17,064 nt of DNA from Pseudomonadota bacterium (GTDB taxonomy: Bacteria; Pseudomonadota; Gammaproteobacteria; Burkholderiales; Thiobacillaceae): NCBI GenBank assembly GCA_021791235.1, contig JAJYXA010000495.1, positions 1-17,064 on the forward strand, written 5' to 3'. Both the position numbers and the translations under genes were made by a program. Positions 7,169 through 14,995 of the stretch are shown here, in pieces. The notes under the pieces are model-generated. The model was not told where the DNA came from, searched no databases, and saw only the letters and a program-made list of their open reading frames with translations. The first letter of the stretch is position 1. Each line of letters begins with the position of its first letter.

Positions 7169-8036
7169 TGTGGGGAATGCCGGCTTCGATGAATTCTGGG
7201 CCGTCGGCGACGAAACCGAAGCGGGCATAGAAGGACGCAGCGCCGGACTGCGCATTCAGCCGCAGCCGGCGCACGCCGGCGCGGCTGCCAGCCGCCATCA
7301 AGTGGCGCAGCAGGGCGGTACCGACGCCCTGGTCGCGCCATTGGCGCAATACCGCCATGCGCCCGATATGCCCATCCGGGAGCAGCCGCCCGGTACCGAT
7401 CGCGTTACCCGCGGCATCTATCGCCAGTGCGTGCAGGGAGACGGCATCGAATGCGTCCATTTCCAGCGCTTGCGGCACACCCTGCTCCCTGACGAACACC
7501 TCGAACCTGAGCGGCTGAGCCCGCGCCATTATTGTCGTCCAGTTACCGCTTTCGACCCGGTAATCGCCGATATTCACGAACGTGAACGCCGGTACCCGAT
7601 CGAACAGCTCGACGATGTCGCGGTTCCTCATGCGCACGCAGCCGATCGAACCGGGCACGCCCATTTGAGCCGAGTCCGGGCTGCCGTGGAGATAGATGTA
7701 ACGGCGCATGGTATCGACCGTGCCGAGTCGGTTGCGGCCGGGTTCTCGCCCGGAGAGCCAGAGTAGGCGGGTGAGCATCCAGTCGCGCTGGGGAAATTGC
7801 GCCGCGAGTTGTGGCGTCCATAGCTCGCCGGTCGGCCGCCGACCGACGAAGACACTGTTTTCCGGGCAACCGGCGCCGATCTTGGCGCGGATCAGGTGGC
7901 GTCCGCGCGGGGTCTGGAAACTGCCGCGCTGTTCGCCGGCTCCGTTCCTGGCCGTCGAAACCGCGTAGCGGCCGAGCAGCGAACTGCCGTCGAAGAGTTC
8001 CAGGGTCTGGGCGGGCAGGCTGATGAAGATATCCAT
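7146..8036 (-). CDS. L,D-transpeptidase (YkuD) domain fused to GNAT acetyltransferase
   Basis: One uninterrupted 296-codon frame holds two domains. Residues 1 to about 160 are a YkuD domain. It opens MDIFISLPAQTLELF and includes STARNGAGEQRGSFQTPRG. The active-site motif is HGSPDSAQMGVPGSIGCVRM, with H117, C133 and R135. Residues from about 170 are a GNAT domain: RFEVFVREQGVPQ, IGTGRLLPDG, IGRMAVLRQWRDQGVGTALL (the acetyl-CoA loop) and AASFYARFGF. YkuD enzymes usually form 3-3 crosslinks or attach lipoprotein in the periplasm, yet no signal peptide is visible and GNAT enzymes need cytosolic acetyl-CoA, so location and substrate are unclear. A longer in-frame upstream extension exists but overlaps tadA and is basic, low-complexity sequence, so ATG at 8036, two bases after the tadA stop, is preferred. 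Met170 (ATG at 7529) could also start a separate GNAT product. Confidence 0.9.
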   Translation of the reverse strand: MDIFISLPAQTLELFDGSSLLGRYAVSTARNGAGEQRGSFQTPRGRHLIRAKIGAGCPENSVFVGRRPTGELWTPQLAAQFPQRDWMLTRLLWLSGREPGRNRLGTVDTMRRYIYLHGSPDSAQMGVPGSIGCVRMRNRDIVELFDRVPAFTFVNIGDYRVESGNWTTIMARAQPLRFEVFVREQGVPQALEMDAFDAVSLHALAIDAAGNAIGTGRLLPDGHIGRMAVLRQWRDQGVGTALLRHLMAAGSRAGVRRLRLNAQSGAASFYARFGFVADGPEFIEAGIPHISMVNPG

Positions 8037-8038
8037 GT

Positions 8039-8623
<585 letters not shown>

Positions 8624-8634
8624 CTAGGCGCGGG

Positions 8635-10083
8635 ATGATATCCAGTAAAGAATTATTAATAAAAACAGGTATATCTAGGGCAACTTTAAATAATTACATT
8701 AGCCTTGGATTGCTGTCCAGACCGCTGGTCATGAATCCGGGATCGCTAGGCGGCGGAGCCCGCCAGTTGGGATTTTTTCCCGACGAAGCCGTCGATGGGA
8801 TAGCGGCGATCAACAAACTGAAAAGGGAAGGCAAGAGCATGGCAGAAATCGTTGCGCATATCAGCGGCAAGACTCCCGCGGGCATGAGCCTCTCCCCCTC
8901 CCCTGCCTCGAGATCCGGGGAACTGCGCCTGACCGTCGATGACATCGCGCATCCCGCCTATATGGTCAATTACAATTTCGAACTGGTCTGGTTCAACGAT
9001 CAAGCACGCACCCAGGTTTTCAGCGGTCTTGCCGACCTGCCGGCGAGCAGCGAGGAGCGCAGTCTGTTCCGGCTGATCGTCACGAGCGAGAGCGGTTCAG
9101 ACGAGACCGCACTGTTGCGCTTTTACGTCAGTCTGGCCAAAGGGCGCATTTCGGCCGACTGTTTTGCCCGGCTCTGCCGGGGAATTTCCAGCCAGAAGTT
9201 TTCTTCCCTGCAGCAGTACTACGCGGAGGAGGCAGGCGCCGCCGCCGAAGCCGTGATCAATTTCCCGCTCTCCCGCGAGGATGGCAGCCGCCAGAATGTT
9301 TTCGTGTCCTATTTTCGCGAGGGTTTGTTCATCGTCCATGTGCCCGACGGCTCCGATCCAGAATCGATGCTGGAGTTTCTCGCCCGTCGCGACGAGGTGA
9401 TCCGCAGCCTGTTACGCCGACGCCTACCGGTCCTGACCCAACTCGCGGTGCTGGTCGCAGATCTGCAAAGTTCCGTGAAGATCTGCTCGGAGCTGCCCGC
9501 GGAGGAATATTTCGAGCTCATCAACGAGATCTGGGCGGCGACCGGACCGATTTTCCGCAAGTATGCCGGCACCTACGGCAAGCACGTCGGCGATGGCATG
9601 GTCTATTACTTTTTTCCGCAGCCGGACAGCAGTTATCTGATGAACGCCCTGCTCTGCTCCCAGGAAATCAAGCAAAAGATGCAGGCCATCAGCAAAGCCT
9701 GGCAGATTCGCAAGCAATGGTTGAACGAGCTCTATCTGAACACCGGCATCACCGAGGGCCAGGAATGGCTGGGGACCTTCCAGTCTGCGACCAGCGTCGA
9801 ATTCGTCGTACTCGGCGACACCATCAATCAGGCGGCGCGGATTTCCGATTTCGCCCGCCACGGAGCGATCTGGGCGACCAAGAGTCTGATCGGGAAGCTG
9901 TCTGGCGAGGAGCGCGAGCGGATCAACTTCGGGGTGCGGCGCAAGACCCCCGATGGCAGGGAGATTCACGTTCCTTCGAGCTTCGCCCTGGTCGCCTCAC
10001 TCGCCGACATCAGCAGCAGCGAACACAAACTGAACGACATCGCCGCCTTACCGATTACCGAGATCACGGAAGTCGCCGAATGA
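8635..10083 (+). CDS. MerR-type HTH, PAS-like sensor and class III nucleotide cyclase fusion
   Basis: The 482-residue product has three parts. Residues 1 to about 76 form a MerR-like helix-turn-helix (KELLIKTGISRATLNNYISL and GLLSRP, then KREGKSMAEIVAHI). Residues about 97-235 look PAS-like, with PAYMVNYNFELVWFNDQA resembling PAS or MmyB-type sensor domains. Residues about 263-430 are a class III cyclase making cAMP or cGMP. Metal-binding aspartates are D276 (LVADL) and D320 (KHVGDG), and transition-state residues are N398 and R402 (GDTINQAARI). Purine-specifying positions are K316, typical of adenylate cyclases, and E389, where Asp is usual. No membrane segment is visible, so it should be cytosolic. 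Start ATG 8635 has a weak AGGCG; the first 22 codons are strikingly AT-rich with ATA, TTA and AGG. It converges on gspN with eight bases between. I know of no established name. Confidence 0.88.
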   Translation: MISSKELLIKTGISRATLNNYISLGLLSRPLVMNPGSLGGGARQLGFFPDEAVDGIAAINKLKREGKSMAEIVAHISGKTPAGMSLSPSPASRSGELRLTVDDIAHPAYMVNYNFELVWFNDQARTQVFSGLADLPASSEERSLFRLIVTSESGSDETALLRFYVSLAKGRISADCFARLCRGISSQKFSSLQQYYAEEAGAAAEAVINFPLSREDGSRQNVFVSYFREGLFIVHVPDGSDPESMLEFLARRDEVIRSLLRRRLPVLTQLAVLVADLQSSVKICSELPAEEYFELINEIWAATGPIFRKYAGTYGKHVGDGMVYYFFPQPDSSYLMNALLCSQEIKQKMQAISKAWQIRKQWLNELYLNTGITEGQEWLGTFQSATSVEFVVLGDTINQAARISDFARHGAIWATKSLIGKLSGEERERINFGVRRKTPDGREIHVPSSFALVASLADISSSEHKLNDIAALPITEITEVAE

Positions 10084-10091
10084 TGACGATC

Positions 10092-10832
10092 TCAATTGAG
10101 CCGTAGCGCGAAGCGTCCCTGACCGCGCTCGACCGCGATCAGGCGCAGCAGCGGCTCGAGCTGGCCTTGATAGGGCCGGGGAACGAGGGCGGTGGCCTGG
10201 AAGGCAAGTCTGCCGCCTGCCGGCCAGCTGCCTCCGCCGTCGATTTGCAGCGGCCCCTTGAGGGTGCTCAAGCGCATTTTTGCGCTGGCGGCTTCGCTGG
10301 CGATGTTCAATTGGTAGTCGCCCAGCGGCGAAACGGCGGTCAAGGCCGAGCCGGCATCGTGCCATTGCAGCGTGGCGCGGCCTTTGCTGCCGCCAAGGCC
10401 GAACGAGAGATGGGCGATGCGGATCAGGATTTCGCCGGTGAGACTGAGCGGTCCCAGTTTCGGCACCGCCAGCCCCAGTATCATCGCCGGGAAGGCGATG
10501 GTGGCGTTGGCGAGTTCGACCCGGGTAGGATAGATCGCCACCGGAAACCCTCTATCGCTCCGATCCAGGCGGATCTCGCAATCGAGGTGTCCGCGCAGCA
10601 AGGATTGCGGCCGGAAGCGCCAGGCGATGCTTTTCGCCACCCCCGCCTTGCCGCCCGAAGCGCGGATCTCGATCAGTCCGGCGCCGGACCAGAGCGTACC
10701 GCTGGCCTCGGCCAGCCGCAGTCTGCCGTCGCTGACCCGTCCCAGAACGGCATCGACCAGGGTCGCCGGGGCATAGACCAGCAGACCCAGGAGATAGGCG
10801 GCCAGCCCGACCGCGAGCAGCTTCCAGCGCAT
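10092..10832 (-). CDS. gspN: Type II secretion system protein N
   Basis: Accessory inner-membrane protein of the type II secretion system, found only in some systems. It starts MRWKLLAVGLAAYLLGLLVY, a single N-terminal membrane anchor at about 5-22. A periplasmic region of short beta-type repeats follows, with GTLWSGAGLIEI and SIAWRFRPQSLLRG as family-like segments, then LSLTGEILI, LQWHDAGSALTAVSPLGDY and the C-terminal GRFALRLN. I chose ATG at 10832, which overlaps the gspM stop as TGATG; a TTG one codon earlier is possible. It is the last gene of the minus-strand gsp arm. A 10-bp palindrome CTCAATTGAG (10091-10100) spans its stop codon, and only eight bases separate it from the convergent cyclase gene. 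Confidence 0.88.
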   Translation of the reverse strand: MRWKLLAVGLAAYLLGLLVYAPATLVDAVLGRVSDGRLRLAEASGTLWSGAGLIEIRASGGKAGVAKSIAWRFRPQSLLRGHLDCEIRLDRSDRGFPVAIYPTRVELANATIAFPAMILGLAVPKLGPLSLTGEILIRIAHLSFGLGGSKGRATLQWHDAGSALTAVSPLGDYQLNIASEAASAKMRLSTLKGPLQIDGGGSWPAGGRLAFQATALVPRPYQGQLEPLLRLIAVERGQGRFALRLN

Positions 10833-11323
10833 CAACGCCTCCCGGAGCGGATCAGGGTGGCGGTCACGCTGACCAGACCTGGGGTGGACATCGCCTCGAT
10901 CCGGCAGCTATCGAGACGGACGTGCAGCGCCTGCAGAGCGGCGACCCATTTCAACCAGTCGGCGAAGGCCACCGCGCCGAACGCCACCTGCACTTGATCG
11001 GCGCCCGCCGCCTCGATATGCAGCAGCGCCTGGGAGAGCCCCGCCGCACCCGCCTGGGCTGCCACCAAACTGCGCAGATCGGTGGTCGATGCCGCCGCTG
11101 CCGGCTGCGCACGCAGCCGCTGCAGTTCGGCCGCATCGCGGTCAAGGCGAGCCGCCTGCTCACGCAGTGCGGTGACCGAGCGGGTGAGATCCCGGCGCGC
11201 CAGGGTCGCCGACTGCAGCAGCCACAGATAGAGCAGCACCGCGATCACTCCGCCCAGCACCACGATGGCCTGCCGCTCCAACGGTGCCCGCGCCTGCCAG
11301 AACGCCTTCAGTCGAGCCTTCAT
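10832..11323 (-). CDS. gspM: Type II secretion system protein M
   Basis: Inner-membrane platform protein that partners GspL. The 163 residues start with a basic cytosolic tail (MKARLKAFWQARAPLERQ) and a membrane segment at about 19-38 (AIVVLGGVIAVLLYLWLLQ). A periplasmic coiled-coil stretch (ALREQAARLDRDAAELQRLR) and a small ferredoxin-like C-terminal domain follow, including FADWLKWVAALQ, a typical GspM signature. ATG at 11323 overlaps the gspL stop as ATGA. Length and position between gspL and gspN agree with the family. Confidence 0.9.
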   Translation of the reverse strand: MKARLKAFWQARAPLERQAIVVLGGVIAVLLYLWLLQSATLARRDLTRSVTALREQAARLDRDAAELQRLRAQPAAAASTTDLRSLVAAQAGAAGLSQALLHIEAAGADQVQVAFGAVAFADWLKWVAALQALHVRLDSCRIEAMSTPGLVSVTATLIRSGRR

Positions 11324-12531
11324 GACGCCCTCACCGTGATGACGGTCGTGCCGCTGCGCGAAGGCGTGGCGGCGGTCGCGCCGCCGCTGTCGACGTTCAG
11401 TCCGGCCCGGCGCAGACGCGTCACCAGGCGGCGCACCGCGGCCGTTTCGGTGGCGACTTCCAGGCTCATCCGTCCGCTCTCGTAGGAAACGACGCGCAGG
11501 CTGCCCGCGGGCAGTTCCTTGACCGCGCCGGCCACGCTCCCGAGCATCGGCAGGAAATCGCCGCCATCGGTCAGCCCCGCCTTATGGCGCGCATCGGCGA
11601 GTTTGCGCTGCATCTGCAGCGCCGGATCCACCACCGCGACGGCATCCGGGAAGGCCGCGCGAAACTGTGCCACCATGCGGCTGCGCAAGTGCTGCTGTTC
11701 GCCGGCCAAGCGTGCCCAATCGACGACCAGCGAGACGGCGTGGATCGCCAGCGCCAGGCCCATGATCCAGGCTGCCGGCCGCAGGCGTCCGAGCAGACCG
11801 GGCGGCAGGCGCCAGGGTCGGCGTTGCCGCTCCAGGGGAAGGCCGGCTTCTGCCGGTGCCGCCTGCCAATCCCAGTGGCCGGCCAGTTTCAGGGCGACGC
11901 CCAACTCCGCTTGCCATGCGGCGAGATCGGGCGTCGTATCCGCGTCGTTCTCGGTCAGATAGACGGCGATCGTCTCAGGCGCAACGCCGTCCTTTGCCGC
12001 TGCCTCGAGCATCAGGCGCAAGGCCAGCGGCGGTGAGCGGCGGTCGCCGCAATCCGTGGCCGCGCCCTCGAATTCGCCGCTGCGCACGAAGCCCTCGCGG
12101 CCGTTCCAGGCGAGGCTCCATTGGCCAGGAATCCGGGGCAACAGCAGGATCTCGCTGTAGAGCTCGTAGTCCCGGCAGCCTTGGGCGTCGAGCGCCGCGA
12201 GCCAAGCTTGCAGGCCCTCTTTGGCCATGACCGCGAGGACGGCTCGCGTTCCGCTCGCCCCAATCCGGGTCACCCGCTGGGCATCGGGGTCCCCCAGCGT
12301 CTCCTCCTCGATGGCAAAAGCGAGCGCCGCTCCGGTGGCGCCTTGAGGCAGTTCGACCCGGGTCAGCCGCACCTGTGCGGCGGGAATCAGCAACTGGACC
12401 CGATCGACGCGGCGCGGCGCCTCGGACAGCCGGCCTTCTCCGGAAACCGGATCGCGACCGCCCTCGAGCAGCGCCCAGCGACAGCGCTGCGGCGAATCGG
12501 CGGACGAACAATAGATGCGCAATAAGCTCAT
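11320..12531 (-). CDS. gspL: Type II secretion system protein L
   Basis: Inner-membrane protein whose actin-like cytoplasmic domain recruits the GspE ATPase. At 403 residues, the cytoplasmic part runs to about 245 and includes VDRVQLLIPAAQVRLTRVEL and FAIEEETLGD. One membrane segment lies at about 250-270 (AAWIMGLALAIHAVSLVVDW). A periplasmic coiled coil and ferredoxin-like domain end in RLRRAGLNVDSGGATAATPS. The frame is open ten codons further upstream, but I chose ATG at 12531 because MSLLRIYCSS is the usual type of opening and its ATGA overlaps the gspK stop, as at most junctions in this operon. The matching gspE is not in the window. Confidence 0.92.
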   Translation of the reverse strand: MSLLRIYCSSADSPQRCRWALLEGGRDPVSGEGRLSEAPRRVDRVQLLIPAAQVRLTRVELPQGATGAALAFAIEEETLGDPDAQRVTRIGASGTRAVLAVMAKEGLQAWLAALDAQGCRDYELYSEILLLPRIPGQWSLAWNGREGFVRSGEFEGAATDCGDRRSPPLALRLMLEAAAKDGVAPETIAVYLTENDADTTPDLAAWQAELGVALKLAGHWDWQAAPAEAGLPLERQRRPWRLPPGLLGRLRPAAWIMGLALAIHAVSLVVDWARLAGEQQHLRSRMVAQFRAAFPDAVAVVDPALQMQRKLADARHKAGLTDGGDFLPMLGSVAGAVKELPAGSLRVVSYESGRMSLEVATETAAVRRLVTRLRRAGLNVDSGGATAATPSRSGTTVITVRAS

Positions 12532-13442
12532 AGGTATTTTCGCCAGATAATGGTGGGCCACTTGAAGTCGGGTCGGAAGAGCAGCGCCCGACCGCGCGCC
12601 CGGGCATCGCCGACGGTCACGCGCATGCTCGCCAGGAAATAATCGCTGCTCACGGAGATATCGCTGCCGCTGACGCTGGCGCCCTTGGGCAGGCGACTGG
12701 CAAAATCGGCGATGTCGCGGAAATAGGCGCGCTCCCGCCCCGCGACCAGGGTTCGGGCGCCGTCCAGGTCGAGCCCGTCGACCACCGCCGCCAGCACTTC
12801 AGGCGGCGCGGTATTGACATTGACCGGCGTGGATTGGGGCAAGGCGGTGACGAAGGGGGCGAGCCGAGCGCGCACCTCCTGATCGAAACCGCGCACCAGG
12901 GACAATTCGCCGGTATCGATCAGCGGGCGGTTGGCGGCGAGATAGGGCGGATCCCGGGAAAGATAGTAGGCATCCTCCGCCCCGCCCTGCGGCTGCACGA
13001 TGCTGTCGCTGTCCTCCCAGTCGAGCAAGGCCGCGGCGAGATTTTCGGGCAAGCCCAGGATCGCCAGCAGACGCTGGAAATGGACGAACTGCGCGAGATT
13101 TTCCTTGCCGCCCGTGACCAGATTGTTGAGATTGAACAGGCCCTGCTGGTCGTCGATATGGCCGGCCAGCTCGCCGTTCTCGACCGGCATCGGCGGCAGG
13201 CGCAGCGCCCAGGGCTCGCCCAGATAATCGACGCTGCTGACGCGTTTGTCGTCGCTCAAGATGGCGCGAACCCATTCGACGCCGGCGGAAACGAGCAGTT
13301 GCGCCTGGGCATGCTCAGCTTCGAGTTGGCTCTGACGCGCCCAGGTGCTTTGCGACACCATGATCGCCGTCGCTGCCATCGCCGCCAGGGCGACCACGCC
13401 CATGGCGAGCACGATGGCCACGCCGCGCTGTCCGCTTCTCAT
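12528..13442 (-). CDS. gspK: Type II secretion system minor pseudopilin K
   Basis: Large minor pseudopilin thought to cap the pseudopilus tip with GspI and GspJ. The 304 residues open MRSGQRG followed by VAIVLAMGVVALAAMAATAI, a short basic leader with the prepilin cleavage glycine at G7. As is typical of GspK, the glutamate at position +5 of the mature protein is absent. Other family segments are GHIDDQQGLFNLNNL, LLDWEDSDS followed by EDAYYL, LSLVRGF and TPVNVNTAPPEVLAA (the helix-hairpin-helix-like region), and SDYFLASMRVTVGDARARG near the end. ATG at 13442 overlaps the gspJ stop by four bases, and the TGA stop overlaps the gspL start. Confidence 0.95.
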   Translation of the reverse strand: MRSGQRGVAIVLAMGVVALAAMAATAIMVSQSTWARQSQLEAEHAQAQLLVSAGVEWVRAILSDDKRVSSVDYLGEPWALRLPPMPVENGELAGHIDDQQGLFNLNNLVTGGKENLAQFVHFQRLLAILGLPENLAAALLDWEDSDSIVQPQGGAEDAYYLSRDPPYLAANRPLIDTGELSLVRGFDQEVRARLAPFVTALPQSTPVNVNTAPPEVLAAVVDGLDLDGARTLVAGRERAYFRDIADFASRLPKGASVSGSDISVSSDYFLASMRVTVGDARARGRALLFRPDFKWPTIIWRKYL

Positions 13443-14032
13443 GAGTGGAGTGCGAACAGCCGCACGATTTTCTCACCCGAGGTGAGCACGACGGTCACGC
13501 GCACGGCCAGCGGAATCGGCGCATCGGACGGCGAACTGGGCCAGGTATCCCGCCAGACGAGATGGCTGTCGAGGTATTGCAGATCCAGCTGGCTGACGCC
13601 GGTCAGCACCGGGTAACGCGCGGGCTCCACCCCTGGCGCCCGATCCAGGCCCGGCCACAGCCAAAGCTCGATCTGCTGCCTGTCGTTCAGCCGATAGCCG
13701 ATCCGCTGCGCCTTATCGTCGCCATCGATCGAGGCGAAACGACTGAATTCCAGGCGCGGCGCCGTCGCCTGCGCCGGCCGGCCGATCCAGGCCGGCAATA
13801 CGCCGCCATCGGCGCGCACCGGCCGCGGCTCGGCGAGATCGACATCGCGCTCGAAGCGCGCGAAGAAGGCTGACACATGCTGCCATTTTTCCGTCTCCTG
13901 ATTTACGTGCTCGCGCGCATCGAGCACCGCCCCGAGGCCCCGATAGGACATCAACGCCAGGAGCGAGAGCACGAGAAGCGCGGCCAGTAGCTCGATCAGG
14001 GTGAAGCCGCGGCAGCCGGCAGACGAGCTCAT
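13439..14032 (-). CDS. gspJ: Type II secretion system minor pseudopilin J
   Basis: Minor pseudopilin of the tip complex. The chosen ATG at 14032 gives 197 residues opening MSSSAGCRG then FTLIELLAALLVLSLLALMS, with prepilin cleavage after G9 and Glu+5 at residue 14. The family segments MSYRGLGAVLDAREHV, FARFERDVDLAEPRPVR and QRIGYRLNDRQQIELWLWPG support GspJ rather than GspI or GspH. The frame is open upstream to 14260, but that part overlaps gspI and reads as arginine, glycine and alanine-rich shadow sequence. The start overlaps the gspI stop as ATGA, and the stop overlaps gspK. Confidence 0.93.
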   Translation of the reverse strand: MSSSAGCRGFTLIELLAALLVLSLLALMSYRGLGAVLDAREHVNQETEKWQHVSAFFARFERDVDLAEPRPVRADGGVLPAWIGRPAQATAPRLEFSRFASIDGDDKAQRIGYRLNDRQQIELWLWPGLDRAPGVEPARYPVLTGVSQLDLQYLDSHLVWRDTWPSSPSDAPIPLAVRVTVVLTSGEKIVRLFALHS

Positions 14033-14409
14033 TTGAGCGCTTGCACCACGAAGCCGGTCAGGTGCGCCAGGGAATGCGCTTCCGCGACGCTCGGAAAGAC
14101 CCGCACATCGACACGGCGGAAAGCCGGATTGGGCGTGGCGATGACATCCTCGCGCCAGAAAAACTGCAGGCCAGCCTCCGTTTCCGTGCCGCGCTTGATA
14201 CCCAGCGGCAGCCAGTCCTCGCGCGCCCGATGCAGGGCCAGTCGGTCTTGCGCAACCCAACTGGCAAGCAGGCGCGAACGCAGTTCGTCGGCGCTGCTCG
14301 TGCCCTGCCCCGCGGCGCGCAACGCCGCCATCAGCGCGATCGAGATGATGGCCAGGGCGACTAGCACCTCGACCAGGGTGAAGCCTGTGCGTGCGCGCCT
14401 CAATGCCAT
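14029..14409 (-). CDS. gspI: Type II secretion system minor pseudopilin I
   Basis: Minor pseudopilin that nucleates the tip complex with J and K. From ATG at 14409 the product is 126 residues, opening MALRRARTG then FTLVEVLVALAIISIALMAA, a short basic leader cut after G9 with Glu+5 at residue 14. Later segments include LLASWVAQDRLALHRA, which fits the conserved A-x-x-L helix of GspI, and RRVDVRVFPS. An in-frame ATG at 14451 would add 14 residues and overlap gspH by 17 bases. I prefer the shorter form because its leader is the normal size, but neither start has a good Shine-Dalgarno sequence. Confidence 0.9.
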   Translation of the reverse strand: MALRRARTGFTLVEVLVALAIISIALMAALRAAGQGTSSADELRSRLLASWVAQDRLALHRAREDWLPLGIKRGTETEAGLQFFWREDVIATPNPAFRRVDVRVFPSVAEAHSLAHLTGFVVQALK

Positions 14410-14434
14410 GAAGGGTGGGGCCGGGGCGGCACGA

Positions 14435-14995
14435 TCAGAGGGCTGGGCCATGGCTTTGATCCCGGTCGCTGCGCGCGACGATGTCCCCGATCGGGGAACC
14501 CGCAACCTGATAGCGTTCGCGGCCCATGGACAGGTCGATGGTGAAGGCGAGGGCCGCCCCGCTCGGCGAGAACTCCAGGCGATAGCCGCCCTGACCGCCG
14601 TCCCGGCGCATCGATTCCACCGACAGTCCGGCGATCACCATGCCGTGGGGCAGCGTCCGCTGGCGCAACAGATCGCTGTTTTGCACCTCGGACCAGCCGG
14701 TGTCATCCGCGTATCGCCAAAAGCGGTAGCTCGAACCGGCCGCGGTCCAGGCGAACGGATGACCGGTGAGCTGAGCCTCCGACGCGGCCAGCGTCAATAA
14801 TTGCGCCAGGCGATCGGCCTCGATTTTCAACAGGCCGTGGTCGTCCGGCCGGACGACCGTGCTGACCAGACCGACGAGTATGCCCATGATCAGCAGCACG
14901 ACGAGCATCTCGATCAGCGTGAACCCCCGGCCGCCGCCGGGATTGTTTCCCGAGCGCCGCGAACTAGAGTTCCCAGGAGCCGATGTCTGCGTCAT
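14435..14995 (-). CDS. gspH: Type II secretion system minor pseudopilin H
   Basis: Minor pseudopilin joining the tip complex to the GspG shaft. The 186 residues start at ATG 14995 with an unusually long, glycine/serine-rich leader of 24 residues, then FTLIEMLVVLLIMGILVGLV, with cleavage after G24 and Glu+5 at E29. Family-like segments are EADRLAQLLTLAASEAQLTG, GSSYRFWRYADDTGW and YRLEFSPSGAALAFTI. No other start codon lies between 14995 and the cleavage site, so the start is forced, and the gene overlaps the gspG 3' end by 32 bases rather than the four seen at most other junctions. A 20-bp perfect palindrome lies inside the gene at 14839-14858. Confidence 0.92.
   Translation of the reverse strand: MTQTSAPGNSSSRRSGNNPGGGRGFTLIEMLVVLLIMGILVGLVSTVVRPDDHGLLKIEADRLAQLLTLAASEAQLTGHPFAWTAAGSSYRFWRYADDTGWSEVQNSDLLRQRTLPHGMVIAGLSVESMRRDGGQGGYRLEFSPSGAALAFTIDLSMGRERYQVAGSPIGDIVARSDRDQSHGPAL

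Noticed and set aside
10091..10100. CTCAATTGAG as an operator
   Set aside because: A 10-bp palindrome is expected several times by chance in 17 kb, and it spans a stop codon between convergent genes.
12834..13616. 260-codon plus-strand open frame antisense to gspK/gspJ
   Set aside because: It is opposite two pseudopilin genes with clear motifs and has no ribosome site or domain.
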